Source of the DNA: Bacteroidota bacterium | GTDB taxonomy: Bacteria > Bacteroidota > Bacteroidia > Bacteroidales > Prolixibacteraceae | Assembly (NCBI GenBank): GCA_029265715.1 | Contig: JAJUGZ010000006.1 | Coordinates: 1-64,000 of the forward strand | Reading direction: 5' to 3' | DNA length: 64,000 nucleotides | In this document: piece after piece, positions 27,342-37,660 of the stretch | How positions within the stretch are numbered: the first letter of the stretch is position 1 | Layout of the letters: each line of letters begins with the position of its first letter | Notes under the pieces: model-generated | What the model was told of the DNA's origin: nothing | Database searches by the model: none | The model's input: the letters and a program-made list of their open reading frames with translations, nothing else | Position numbers and translations under genes: made by a program

Positions 27342-28151
27342 TCAAAAAATGTAAGTAACCTGAAGTCCCAGAAACGGTCCGTTTTGCCACGGAACAAGCA
27401 CTGTGCCATTTTTATTGCTTTCTTTTCGGGGGCAAACATAATTTCCGATAACTGTGCCAAGCACAGCACCTCCAACAACATCGCTGAGCCAGTGCCGATT
27501 GTCGTACATGCGCGAGATTCCGGCCAGTGATGCAACCGAGTATGAGACGACCGGTGCCCATCGGGTATCCCGATATTGATTGGCAATGACAGAAGCCACT
27601 GCGAAAATAGCAGTGGTGTGTCCCGATGGGAAGCTACTTCCTTCGAATGGGCCTTGCCAGTCGGTTGGCGAAACATTCGGATTGGCATCGGGACGGAGCC
27701 GTCCAAAAGCCATTTTGGGAATTCTCGCAAATAAACTGGCCAGCACAAAGCTTTCGGTTGCAAGAAGCCCGGTGCTGAAACTTTTTGATTTATTGCATAT
27801 TAATCCATGTCCCAAAAACCCGAGAACGATTGCGCCCGAATAGGCTGCCCCGAATGGTTCCAATCCGTATGTTGATACGTTGTCGGCCCAGTGGTATTGA
27901 TGATGTTGCCAAAACTTCTGAACCGGGGCATCTACCGTAATTAAAGAAGCTGTTCCGGCTACGAAAATGCCAAACCGGGTCCAATCGCGGTTATCCCAGT
28001 GGGCCGGAGATGTAATCATTCCTTTTGTATCAACCCAATATTTTTTCAGGTAATATTTGTTGAACCGAACCGAATCAATCTGAGCATGGACCTGAAAACT
28101 TAATCCCCACAGTGCAACTGTAAGTAAAAGAACTGTGGTATTTCGGTTCAT
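27342..28151 (-). CDS. PAP2-superfamily phosphatase
   Basis: KMAFGRLRP, SSFPSGHTT, GISRMYDNRHWLSDVVGGAVLG phosphatase motifs; signal peptide. Confidence 0.92.
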   Translation of the reverse strand: MNRNTTVLLLTVALWGLSFQVHAQIDSVRFNKYYLKKYWVDTKGMITSPAHWDNRDWTRFGIFVAGTASLITVDAPVQKFWQHHQYHWADNVSTYGLEPFGAAYSGAIVLGFLGHGLICNKSKSFSTGLLATESFVLASLFARIPKMAFGRLRPDANPNVSPTDWQGPFEGSSFPSGHTTAIFAVASVIANQYRDTRWAPVVSYSVASLAGISRMYDNRHWLSDVVGGAVLGTVIGNYVCPRKESNKNGTVLVPWQNGPFLGLQVTYIF

Positions 28152-28161
28152 TCAAAACAGT

Positions 28162-28971
28162 TTATGACGATGAGTTTTCGGATTGTCTTTCAAGTCGTTT
28201 GGCTTCATCCCAGATTTCATCCATTTCGGCCAGCGTCATTTGTTTCATGTCGCGGCCTTTCTGCAAGGTTTGGCTTTCCAGGTAATTAAACCTCCGGATA
28301 AATTTCAGGTTCGTCCGTTCCAGCGCTGTTTCCGGATCGACACCATACAACCGGGCGGCATTGACCATCGCGAAAAACAAATCGCCAAATTCGGCTTCAA
28401 TTTTATCCGGATCAACCAGGTCAATTTCGGCGCTTAATTCGGTAATTTCTTCACGGACTTTGTCCCAAACCTGTTCGCGGTGTTCCCAGTCGAAGCCCAC
28501 TCCGCTTGCTTTCTCCTGAATCCGGTTTGCCTTGACCAATGCAGGCATTGCTGCCGGAACTCCTTCGAGAACCCGTTTATTTCCGCCTTTTTCTTTTAGT
28601 TTTAGCGATTCCCAGTTTTGTTCCACTTCGCGGGCATTGGCAACATCCACCTCTCCAAACACATGGGGGTGCCGGTAGATCAGTTTTTCGTTGATTGATT
28701 TCAGGACATCGCCCATATCAAACGCCTCTTTCTCTGAACCAATTTTTGCATAAAAAGAGATGTGAAGCATCAAGTCGCCCAATTCTTTTTTGATGTTGGC
28801 CAAATCGCTGTTTAAAATCGCATCCGCCAGTTCGTAGGTTTCTTCAATGGTGAGTTTTCGGAGTGATTCCAAGGTTTGTTCCCGGTCCCAGGGGCACTTT
28901 TCGCGCAGTTCATCCATGATGTCGAGTAGCCGTGAAAACTCGGCCAAGGCAATATCTTTTCGGGTATTCAT
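28162..28971 (-). CDS. mazG: Nucleoside triphosphate pyrophosphohydrolase MazG
   Basis: LREKCPWDREQTLESLRKLTIEETYELADAI; KKELGDLMLHISFYAKIG; IEAEFGDLFFAMVNAAR. Confidence 0.96.
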   Translation of the reverse strand: MNTRKDIALAEFSRLLDIMDELREKCPWDREQTLESLRKLTIEETYELADAILNSDLANIKKELGDLMLHISFYAKIGSEKEAFDMGDVLKSINEKLIYRHPHVFGEVDVANAREVEQNWESLKLKEKGGNKRVLEGVPAAMPALVKANRIQEKASGVGFDWEHREQVWDKVREEITELSAEIDLVDPDKIEAEFGDLFFAMVNAARLYGVDPETALERTNLKFIRRFNYLESQTLQKGRDMKQMTLAEMDEIWDEAKRLERQSENSSS

Positions 28972-29047
28972 TTGTATAACTCGCTAATGTTGTTTCGCTC
29001 AATTTTCATAAATACGACAGTATTTCAAATTACATCTCAACGATAAT

Positions 29048-29113
29048 GGAATAACCATTTGTACATTTCCCGAGATTTGTATGAGTGTTAGATCGTATGG
29101 CTATTTTACTTAT
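29048..29113. repeat. Palindromic intergenic repeat, copy D
   Basis: GGAATAACCATTTGTACATTT ... GTATGGCTATTTTAC; core shared with copies B and C. Confidence 0.65.
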
Positions 29114-29187
29114 CGGTTACTATAATTGAAGGTCAAATTTACGACTTTATCCGGCATTGAAAATGAATATTCTCCGGAAGTTCGTTT

Positions 29188-31248
29188 TCAGACAGTCGGG
29201 GTGCCAACTTTTTGGGGCTTATGCCTGGTTGAGAGAGGAACCGTGAAAAAGAAGCGGCTCCCTTGTCCGGGCTCACTTTCAACACGGATTTTGCCTCCAT
29301 GTTTTTCGATAAATTCCTGGCACAAAATAAGGCCAAGTCCTGAACCGTCTTCGTTGGAGGTTCCCCGTCGCTTAACTTTTGAATCGATCCGGAACATATT
29401 TTTCTGGTCTTCGCTTGAAATGCCGGTGCCGTTATCTGCAACGCAAATCTCGGCCATCGGGCCGGCAGAGCTTGCCGATATATTTACCCAACCTCCTTCA
29501 TGGGTAAATTTTATTGCGTTATTGATCAAATTCCGAAAAACTGTTTCCATCATGAGCGGGTCGGCAAACACAATCAACGATTCGTCAATTTGACAGGAAA
29601 GGCTGATTTGCTTTTGTTCAGCAACCGGGCTTAAAACGCTGATGGCGTTTTCGTAAATTCGTTCGAGGCGAACTGGCTGTGGATTATAAGTTAACCGTCC
29701 GGTTTGCGACCGGGCCCAGTCCAACAGGTTTTGTAGAAGCCTGAGAATGTTGTTTGCCGATAGATAAATATCGCCAGCATACTTGCGGCGTTCTTCTTCG
29801 GTAAACTCATCGTACTCGTTGTGTAGCAGGTACGAATATCCCATAACTGTGTGAAACGGGTTTTTCAGGTCGTGGGCAATGATGGAGAAAAATTTGTTTT
29901 TAGCTGCATTTAGTTTTTGCAATTCGCGTTCGCTTTTTTCAATCTTACGGTTTTGGGCCATAAGCAGTCGGTTGGACTTCTGACGGTCGAAGTACCTGAC
30001 TGAGATATAAAAAACAAGCACCAATAGCAGCATAATGACAACAAATCCCAGTTGTCTGATCAGCTTATTCTTTCTTATCTCAACTTCTGCTAATTCCTTT
30101 TCTGATTGCAATTGCTGAATTTCGGCTTCTTTTCTGGCAGTTTCGTATTGTTTTTCCAGGCTGGTAATCTGCTTCATTTTTTCCTGGTTCAGCAAACTAT
30201 CCGAAGCCATCGAGAACAGCTTATAATATTTCAACGCTTCCTGAAAGTTGCCTTTTTTCTCATAAACCTCGGATAAGGCTTCGTAATTGATTTTTAAGAT
30301 TTCAAATCCCAGATTGAATCGTTTGGTAAGCTCAAGACTTTGGGTCAGGTGTTCAATAGCTTCCGGGTACTTTCCCATTTTACTGTAAATGGAGCCGATG
30401 CTTTGTTCTACATAGGCAATGTTCCGGTTGTCATTTAGTTCGTTAAAAACTAAGGCTGCCTGTTGCTGGTAATCAAGCGCCTTATCCAGGCTGTCGTTCA
30501 TCAGGAAAAACACAACGGCAATATTGCTTAATGCAATTGACTCGCGTACCCTGTTCCCTTGTTTTTGAAACAGGTTCAGCGATTTTCGGAAATAGTATTT
30601 GGCAGAGTCCAACTTTCCGGAGTATTGATAAGCTGATGCTATATTGTTGAAATTAACAGCGATGCTGGCTGTGTCGTGAATTTGTTTGTTGATTTTATAT
30701 GACTTGTAATAATAGTTAATGGCTTCCTGGTGGTTTTCCATCAGTCGGTGCACCATTGCAATGTTGGTATAAAAATCAGCTTTCGATTCCAGCGTTTTCT
30801 CAGAACGGCACAATTCCAGCCCTTTAAAATAGTACATCAGGGCTTCCTGGTTTTGGTTCAGATAATAATCGACCAGCCCCAGCGAGTTGTAAGTTTCAAT
30901 CAGATAAGCAGTGTCGCAGGTCCCGATAAAAAAAGGTTCTGCCAGTTTGTAGTATTTTTTACCTTCCTGAAAAGACGAAGCGTAATAATTCGCATCGCCC
31001 ATGGTAAAATAGGCAAGCCCGATTTCACGGGCTTGATTATGCTTTTGAGCCCACGAAAGTGCTTTTTTCGCATAAAAAATAGTTTTAGCCGAATCAGAAG
31101 TCCTGTATCGCTTCGCTAATTGATTATACACGATCGCCTTTTGGTCGTCAGGACTGTTTTTTGCGACGTTCAGTAAACTATCAGCCGATTGTCCGAACGA
31201 ACCGTTGGCGATGAATAGCATCAAGATTAACCCTACTATTATTTTCAT
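29188..31248 (-). CDS. TPR-containing sensor histidine kinase
   Basis: Signal peptide, multiple TPRs, TM LGFVVIMLLLVLVFYISV, H-box FFSIIAHDLKNPFHTVMGYS, G-box GSGLGLILCQEFIEKHGG. Confidence 0.94.
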   Translation of the reverse strand: MKIIVGLILMLFIANGSFGQSADSLLNVAKNSPDDQKAIVYNQLAKRYRTSDSAKTIFYAKKALSWAQKHNQAREIGLAYFTMGDANYYASSFQEGKKYYKLAEPFFIGTCDTAYLIETYNSLGLVDYYLNQNQEALMYYFKGLELCRSEKTLESKADFYTNIAMVHRLMENHQEAINYYYKSYKINKQIHDTASIAVNFNNIASAYQYSGKLDSAKYYFRKSLNLFQKQGNRVRESIALSNIAVVFFLMNDSLDKALDYQQQAALVFNELNDNRNIAYVEQSIGSIYSKMGKYPEAIEHLTQSLELTKRFNLGFEILKINYEALSEVYEKKGNFQEALKYYKLFSMASDSLLNQEKMKQITSLEKQYETARKEAEIQQLQSEKELAEVEIRKNKLIRQLGFVVIMLLLVLVFYISVRYFDRQKSNRLLMAQNRKIEKSERELQKLNAAKNKFFSIIAHDLKNPFHTVMGYSYLLHNEYDEFTEEERRKYAGDIYLSANNILRLLQNLLDWARSQTGRLTYNPQPVRLERIYENAISVLSPVAEQKQISLSCQIDESLIVFADPLMMETVFRNLINNAIKFTHEGGWVNISASSAGPMAEICVADNGTGISSEDQKNMFRIDSKVKRRGTSNEDGSGLGLILCQEFIEKHGGKIRVESEPGQGSRFFFTVPLSTRHKPQKVGTPTV

Positions 31249-31415
31249 GATATGTTACAAGCTCGAAACAAAGATGCTAAATAATTCCTGAGTTAAGATC
31301 TGTTCCTGATGTAAAATAGACTTTGCTTACGATAATATTTTTTGTTCAAGGTATGGCTGCCTGTGTGTTATTCGCACCGACCAGCTATCGTGTTGTTAAA
31401 AAATGTACATTTGCG

Positions 31416-31822
31416 CAGCAAACCGCTTTATCGCTGCATTCCGGTTTTTAGGGCCGGCTGCAGAGGAAAGTCCGGGCAACACAGGGCACCATGCTTCCTA
31501 ACGGGAAGGCAGGCGAAAGCTTGCAGTGAGGTAACAGAAAATAACCACCCGGTTACGCGTGCCGTAACCGGGAACGGGTGAAAAGGCGGGGTAAAAGCCC
31601 ACCGGTGGTTGTGGCAACACAGCCAGCCGTACCGCTCATGGGTTGTAAGGCCAAATATATCACGATTTTCCGGTACGCCGGGAACCAGGGCTGCCCGCGC
31701 TGGTCTCGTCAGAGTTGTCGTGAGGGGTGGGCTGCATGATCGCGCCGGTAACGGCGCGGCCAGATAAATGATAAAGGTTTCGGCTTGTCCGAAATACAGA
31801 ACCCGGCTTACAGGTTTGCGTT
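31416..31822 (+). ncRNA. rnpB: RNase P RNA
   Basis: GCAGAGGAAAGTCCGGGC (P4/J region), GCGGGGTAAAAGCCCACCGG, 3' ACAGAACCCGGCTTACAGG; terminal helix GCAAACC/GGTTTGC. Boundaries approximate. Confidence 0.93.
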
Positions 31823-31829
31823 TTTCAAA

Positions 31830-31876
31830 AAGAGGCCTCCCGAATTCTATAAAATTTGGAAGGCCTTTTAGTTTTT
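31830..31876 (+). terminator. Intrinsic terminator after rnpB
   Basis: AGGCCTCCC...GGAAGGCCTTTTAGTTTTTT hairpin plus T-tract. Confidence 0.7.
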
Positions 31877-32042
31877 TGAGACAGAAGTGATTATGGTTGT
31901 CGATTGAAAAACCAAACCTGATTTTGGGCCGGAAAGGGAATAAGACAAAACGTATTTTTTATTTTTGTTCGTTGGGAAAACGAACAACTGAATGGGGTGA
32001 ACTTACAGGTTATTTTTCAGTCTGAAGTTTTGAATGACAATT

Positions 32043-32705
32043 ATGAAACAAATTTCGATAGAGCCAGTGATTAAAGAACTGGTCCCGGGTCTTTGCCTGT
32101 ATTGTATTTCATCTGATGTTAAATGGTCGGATGATAATCCGGAGTTATGGGCCGAAATAGACCGCCAGCTTACTGTATTGGCCGAAAAACTAAACATCGA
32201 AGATATCAGTAAAATTCCAACGATTTCGGCATCACGTAAGGCTTACAAAGCCTGTGGAAAAGACCCGGCCCGGTATCGTTTGTCGGCCGAAGCCCTTTTG
32301 CGTCGGGTTGCAAACGGGAAGGGACTTTACCGTATCAGCAATGTGGTCGACCAACTAAATTTGGTTTCAGTAACAAGCGGCTTTTCAATTGGCGGTTACG
32401 ACGAAGAGCAAATAGTTGGCAATATCCATCTGGGCATTGGCGCAAAAGATGAACCTTATCAGGGTATTGGCCGTGGCGAGCTGAATATAGCCGGGCTACC
32501 TGTTTTCCGCGACGACCTGGGGGCCTTTGGAACCCCCACCAGCGACTCGGAGCGAACTTCGGTTTCGGAGAAAACCCATCGCTTCTTAATGATTATCATC
32601 GATTTTGGAGGGCAGGGAGAATTGGAAAATGCAGGGGCAATGGCTGTTGGGTTGCTCAAAAAATATTGTCATGCTCAACATATTAACGTACAAATTATAA
32701 AATAA
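32043..32705 (+). CDS. Stand-alone B3/B4 (PheRS beta-like) tRNA-binding-domain protein
   Basis: SASRKAYKACGKDPARYRLSAEALLRRV, LYRISNVVDQLNLVSVTSGFSIGGYD, FGTPTSDSERTSV typical of B3_4 domain proteins. Confidence 0.85.
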   Translation: MKQISIEPVIKELVPGLCLYCISSDVKWSDDNPELWAEIDRQLTVLAEKLNIEDISKIPTISASRKAYKACGKDPARYRLSAEALLRRVANGKGLYRISNVVDQLNLVSVTSGFSIGGYDEEQIVGNIHLGIGAKDEPYQGIGRGELNIAGLPVFRDDLGAFGTPTSDSERTSVSEKTHRFLMIIIDFGGQGELENAGAMAVGLLKKYCHAQHINVQIIK

Positions 32706-32708
32706 AAC

Positions 32709-33263
32709 ATGTGGCAATCGTTTTGTAAATTTCTGATGAGACTATGGGGCTGGAAAGCAGTGAATGGTGTTATGCCCCATAAAAAAGCCATCATTATTGG
32801 CGTTCCGCATACAAGTGCCTGGGACTTTGTGATTTCGTACCTGTATTATACTTCGGTTGGAGGTGTGGCCAACATTGTGATTAAGAAAGAGTTTTTCTTT
32901 TGGCCGGTCGGGTTTTTCCTGAGAAAAATGGGCGCTATTCCGATCGACCGCTCGAAAGGGGCATCCGTGGTAAAACAGATTATCCACGAGATGAACAGCC
33001 GGGAAATAATGCATCTGGCTATTACTCCGGAAGGTACCCGTGAAAAAAACAAAAAATGGAAGGCTGGTTTTCATACCATTGCCAAAGCGACCGGTGCAAC
33101 GGTATACCTCGGTTTTTTTGATTTCGGGCGTAAAGAAATTGGCTGGCTCGAAACCCTGGAACTCTCCGATGATGCCGAAGCCGACATTCGCCGGATGAAA
33201 GCTTACTATCGCGAACGCGGGGTGGTCGGAAAATATCCCGATAAATTTACCGCTGAAGATTAA
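32709..33263 (+). CDS. 1-acyl-glycerol-3-phosphate acyltransferase-like protein
   Basis: GVPHTSAWDFVIS (HxxxxD) and ITPEGTREKNKKWKAGFHTIA. Confidence 0.87.
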   Translation: MWQSFCKFLMRLWGWKAVNGVMPHKKAIIIGVPHTSAWDFVISYLYYTSVGGVANIVIKKEFFFWPVGFFLRKMGAIPIDRSKGASVVKQIIHEMNSREIMHLAITPEGTREKNKKWKAGFHTIAKATGATVYLGFFDFGRKEIGWLETLELSDDAEADIRRMKAYYRERGVVGKYPDKFTAED

Positions 33264-33347
33264 TCGCCATCTGGATTGATTATTATTTCTGCTCAATATG
33301 TAGTTTTGACAACAATTACACGAAATACAATAACGACAACCATATAA

Positions 33348-34139
33348 ATGACTTTTCCATCAGATCTCCATATCGCCCTTTTGCAATTTGATCCGGTTTG
33401 GGAAGAGCCAGATCAAAATCGGGACCGAATTGAGCATCTGCTGATAGGAATACGGCAGGAAACCCGGTTACTTATTTTGCCTGAAATGTTCTCAACCGGC
33501 TTTTCGATGGCTCCTGAGAACGTTGCCGAATCGATGGATGGCCCGACTCTTAAATGGATGAAAAAAATAGCCGGGAGGCTGAATGCAGCGATTTGTGGCA
33601 GTCTGATTATAAGAGAAAATAACTTATTCTATAATCGGTTTGTATTTGTTCATCCTTCGGGCGAAATTCGGCACTACGACAAACGACATTTATTTACCAT
33701 GGGAGAAGAACCGGCTCATTATGAGGCTGGTAATAAACGAATTGTTGTCGAATTTGAAGGCTGGCGTATTTGTCCGTTGATTTGTTATGATTTACGATTC
33801 CCGGTTTGGAGCCGCAATAAAAATAATTACGACGTGCTGATTTATTCAGCAAACTGGCCCTCTTCGCGGCAGGATGTCTGGAGCACGTTGTTAAAAGCAC
33901 GAGCAATCGAGAACCAGTGCTATGTAGCGGGGGTCAACCGGGCAGGGACAGATCTGCTGCAAATATATTATTCAGGAGGTTCACAGGTTGTAACCCCCAA
34001 AGGAACATACCTGGCACAATCTGTTTCCGATTGTGAGGAATTGTTATTTGCCTCCTTGTCTTATCATGAATTGTTCGATTTCAGGAAAAAATTCCCGGTT
34101 TTAGACGATGCCGACGATTTTATTCCCCCTTACTTGTAA
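33348..34139 (+). CDS. Nitrilase-family amidohydrolase (omega-amidase-like)
   Basis: LLILPEMFSTGFSM, YDKRHLF, ICPLICYDLRFPVWSRN (Glu-Lys-Cys triad context), WPSSRQDVWSTLLKARAIENQCYVAGVNR. Confidence 0.92.
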   Translation: MTFPSDLHIALLQFDPVWEEPDQNRDRIEHLLIGIRQETRLLILPEMFSTGFSMAPENVAESMDGPTLKWMKKIAGRLNAAICGSLIIRENNLFYNRFVFVHPSGEIRHYDKRHLFTMGEEPAHYEAGNKRIVVEFEGWRICPLICYDLRFPVWSRNKNNYDVLIYSANWPSSRQDVWSTLLKARAIENQCYVAGVNRAGTDLLQIYYSGGSQVVTPKGTYLAQSVSDCEELLFASLSYHELFDFRKKFPVLDDADDFIPPYL

Positions 34140-34285
34140 TGAATTAACCTGTTTCTTTCTTCAAACAACGCTGAACATTTCTCCATATTTCCCGGCGATT
34201 TGTCCATATCCAATCTGTTCGGATTTGTGAACTTGCAACATATTTCTATTTGTGGAAATACTGTTTAATCACAACTTAAAATCTT

Positions 34286-35464
34286 ATGAAACGAAAAATT
34301 TGGATACTTCTGTTGGTATTTACCGTATGGGGAGCCTCGGCTCAGAAATTCGAAAATTTGGCAAAAACTCCGCCCATGGGCTGGAACAGCTGGAATAAAT
34401 TTGGCTGCAACGTGAGCGAAAAGCTGATTATGCAGATGGCTGATGAAATGGTGTCCAGTGGTATGCAGGATGCCGGTTACGAATACATTGTAATCGACGA
34501 TTGCTGGCAGGTTGATCGGGACGAAAATGGCGAAATTGTTGTCGACAAAGAACGGTTCCCACACGGAATCAAATACCTGGCTGATTACATTCATTCAAAA
34601 GGTTTGAAATTCGGTATTTATTCATGTGCCGGAAGCAAAACCTGTGCCGGACGTCCGGGCGGAAGGGGCCATGAATATCAGGATGCCCGGACTTATGCGC
34701 GTTGGGGTGTCGATTATCTGAAATACGACTGGTGCTATACCACAACTCAGGATGCCAGGGCTTCTTATTCAACCATGCGCGACGCATTGTATGCGGCCGG
34801 GCGCCCGATTGTTTTCAGCTTATGCGAATGGGGAACGGCCAAACCTTGGGAGTGGGCCAAAGAAGTTGGGCATTTGTGGCGTACAACCGGCGATATTGTT
34901 GACCGCTGGGATGCCATGATCGATATCTTCGAGAAACAAAAGGACCTTGCCAGGTATGCCGGCCCGGGCTACTGGAATGACCCTGATATGTTGGAAGTTG
35001 GGAACGGCGGGATGACAACCGAAGAGTATCGTACCCATTTTTCGCTGTGGTGCATGCTCGCTGCTCCGCTGATGGCTGGCAACGACCTGGGGAATATGTC
35101 TCCTGAAACGAAAGAAATTTTAACCAACAGCGAAGTAATTGCACTCGATCAGGATACCCTGGGAAAACAAGGCTATTGCTATCGAGATAACGGCGATTAT
35201 GAGATCTGGATTAAAAAGCTTGTAAAAAATGAAAAAGCAGCTTGTTTGCTCAACCGCAGCGACGAAGAAAAAACAGTCCAAGTCGACTTTAATGTATTGC
35301 TGAAAGCCAATGATAATTACTGGTCGACCGACCCCTATGAACTGAAAGATTATACCATCAGGGACTTGTGGGAACATAAAGATTTAAAGCCTGAAAAGAA
35401 CGTAGTATTCATTAAATTGCCACCTCATTCGGTTAAATTGTTCCGGTTTATCAAAAAATCGTAA
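34286..35464 (+). CDS. Alpha-galactosidase, GH27 family
   Basis: Signal peptide; PPMGWNSWNKFGC; EYIVIDDCWQ; GVDYLKYDWCY; GPGYWNDPDMLEVGNGGMT. Confidence 0.94.
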   Translation: MKRKIWILLLVFTVWGASAQKFENLAKTPPMGWNSWNKFGCNVSEKLIMQMADEMVSSGMQDAGYEYIVIDDCWQVDRDENGEIVVDKERFPHGIKYLADYIHSKGLKFGIYSCAGSKTCAGRPGGRGHEYQDARTYARWGVDYLKYDWCYTTTQDARASYSTMRDALYAAGRPIVFSLCEWGTAKPWEWAKEVGHLWRTTGDIVDRWDAMIDIFEKQKDLARYAGPGYWNDPDMLEVGNGGMTTEEYRTHFSLWCMLAAPLMAGNDLGNMSPETKEILTNSEVIALDQDTLGKQGYCYRDNGDYEIWIKKLVKNEKAACLLNRSDEEKTVQVDFNVLLKANDNYWSTDPYELKDYTIRDLWEHKDLKPEKNVVFIKLPPHSVKLFRFIKKS

Positions 35465-35494
35465 TTTTTAAACTTGCAATCAACGAATAAAAAA

Positions 35495-37441
35495 ATGATG
35501 AAGAAAAGCTTATTGTCTATTTTTCTGGCTTTTAGTCTTGGCGCATTTGCCAAAGATTATCCAATCAGTTCTCCGGATGGAAGAATTCAGGTAACAGTAT
35601 CGGTTGGAAACGAGATTAAATGGTCATCAACCATCTCGGGGCAACCTGTTTTTGCCGGCAACCAGATCAGCCTTGATTTGGGGACCGAAGTGCTGGGCAA
35701 CCAGCCCAAGGTTATTACGGCCAAAACAACCCACGTTTCACAAAAAGTAACGACGGTAGTCCCGGTTAAGTCAAGAATGATTGACGATACCTATACCCAG
35801 CTTAACCTTAAATTCAAACAAGACTATTCGGTTACGTTCAGAGTGTTTAACAACGGGGTTGCTTATCGTTTCGAAACAACTAAAAAAGGAAAGGTTACTG
35901 TTAAAAACGAGCAGGTTGACCTGAATTTTGCCGGCGACTTCTCGGTACTTTTCCCCGAAGAAGAAACGCTATATTCTCATTACGAGAGAACCTACCTGGA
36001 TGAAAAAATTTCATCGTTGGATGCCGGTCGTTTTTGCTCATTGCCCACACTGGTAAAAGCCGACAAGAACGTAAAAATTGGTATCACCGAGGCCGATTTG
36101 TTTGATTATCCCTGCCTGTTTCTTGAAGCTACAGGAAAAGCAACATTTAAAAGTAAATACAGTCCGGTCATCCTGAAATCGGAACCAAGAGGTGACCGCG
36201 ATATTCATGTAACTCAAGAGGCTGATTATATCGCCGTTACCGATGGAACCCGTACCTATCCGTGGCGCGTTTTTATGATGAGCGAAAACGATGCGCAACT
36301 TGTTGAAAACCAGATGGTCTTCTTGTTGTCGCGCGAAAGTAAGATTGAAGACACATCGTGGATCAAGCCTGGCTTGGTTGCCTGGGATTGGTGGAATGCC
36401 AACAATATTTATGGCGTTGATTTTAAATCAGGGATTAACACCCAGACTTATAAATATTATATCGATTTTGCATCGAAGTACGGAATCCCATACATCATTC
36501 TGGATGAAGGTTGGTCAAAAAGTACGACAAACGTAATGGAGCCCAACCCCGACATCAACATGGAAGAATTGGTTGCGTATGGAAAATCAAAAAATGTCGA
36601 TCTTATTCTGTGGTCACTCTGGGGGCCGATTGATAAAGACATGGATAAAATTTTAGACCAGTTTGTAAAGTGGGGGGTCAAAGGGTTAAAAGTTGATTTT
36701 ATGGCCCAGGCTAACCAATACATGGTTAATTTTTACGAGCGGACAGCCAAAGCTTGTGCCGACCGCCATTTACTGGTTGACTACCATGGGGCTTTTAAAC
36801 CAGCCGGGTTACGACGGGCCTATCCAAATGTCATTAATTACGAAGGTGTTAAAGGTCTGGAAAACTGCAAATGGAGCGCGCTGATTACTCCGGAACACGA
36901 CGTGACACTTTGTTTTACCCGGATGTTGGCCGGCCCGATGGATTATACTCCGGGCGCGATGCACAATGCTAATAAAATAGACTATTCGTCAAGTTTCCTG
37001 AATCCGATGAGCATGGGGACCCGTTGTCACCAGATGGCTTTGTACGTGGTATTTGATGCACCGCTTCAAATGCTGGCCGATAACCCGTCAAATTACTATC
37101 GCGAGCCAGAATGTACCGAATTCATTAGTAAGATGAAAACGACCTGGGACGAAACAAAAGTTATTGACGCCAAAGTTGCTGATTACATCGTGACCGCACG
37201 CCGTAGCAACCAGGATTGGTACATTGGGGCAATAACCGATTTCGACGCCCGTTCAATCGACATCGATCTGTCATTTTTGGGCGAAGGTGAATATGAAATG
37301 GAAATTATGCAGGACGGGATAAATGCCGACAAAGCAGCAGTTGATTACAAAAAGATTGTAAAAAAGGTTAATAGATTGACCAAAATCACAATTCCGATGG
37401 CTGCCGGCGGCGGATGGGCTGCAATCTGTAAAAAAATTTAA
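35495..37441 (+). CDS. Glycoside hydrolase family 97 (alpha-glucosidase/alpha-galactosidase)
   Basis: SPDGRIQVTVSVG N-terminal; WDWWNANNIYGVDFKSGINTQTYKYYIDFASKYGIPYIILDEGW; GVKGLKVDFM; LLVDYHGAFKPAGLRRAYPNVINYEGVKGLE. Confidence 0.95.
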   Translation: MMKKSLLSIFLAFSLGAFAKDYPISSPDGRIQVTVSVGNEIKWSSTISGQPVFAGNQISLDLGTEVLGNQPKVITAKTTHVSQKVTTVVPVKSRMIDDTYTQLNLKFKQDYSVTFRVFNNGVAYRFETTKKGKVTVKNEQVDLNFAGDFSVLFPEEETLYSHYERTYLDEKISSLDAGRFCSLPTLVKADKNVKIGITEADLFDYPCLFLEATGKATFKSKYSPVILKSEPRGDRDIHVTQEADYIAVTDGTRTYPWRVFMMSENDAQLVENQMVFLLSRESKIEDTSWIKPGLVAWDWWNANNIYGVDFKSGINTQTYKYYIDFASKYGIPYIILDEGWSKSTTNVMEPNPDINMEELVAYGKSKNVDLILWSLWGPIDKDMDKILDQFVKWGVKGLKVDFMAQANQYMVNFYERTAKACADRHLLVDYHGAFKPAGLRRAYPNVINYEGVKGLENCKWSALITPEHDVTLCFTRMLAGPMDYTPGAMHNANKIDYSSSFLNPMSMGTRCHQMALYVVFDAPLQMLADNPSNYYREPECTEFISKMKTTWDETKVIDAKVADYIVTARRSNQDWYIGAITDFDARSIDIDLSFLGEGEYEMEIMQDGINADKAAVDYKKIVKKVNRLTKITIPMAAGGGWAAICKKI

Positions 37442-37553
37442 AAAAACATCAAGTTGAGTAAGGGGCGTGGTTGGTTGAGCTGTCTTTTTACCGGTTGACA
37501 AAAACAACCAACCCTATACCAAGTAAATCAAGTAGACCGCTAAATCATTTGAA

Positions 37554-37588
37554 GAGTCGTCAGAAACATTTTTCTGGCGACTTTTTTT
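37554..37588 (+). terminator. Intrinsic terminator after GH97 gene
   Basis: AGTCGTCAGAAA CATT TTTCTGGCGACT followed by TTTTTT. Confidence 0.8.
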
Positions 37589-37660
37589 ATGCCTCTCTTT
37601 TTTTCATCCAACTTTTGGTTACATTCAAAACTTTATGAACGGATAAAGTTTGAGAATTTG

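Noticed and set aside
27311-27763. N-terminal extension of the 535-aa minus ORF
   Set aside because: Overlaps the PAP2 gene in another frame; the convincing lipoprotein signal begins at 27310.
31342-31581. 79-aa plus-strand ORF
   Set aside because: Lies across RNase P RNA and its upstream region; no protein features.
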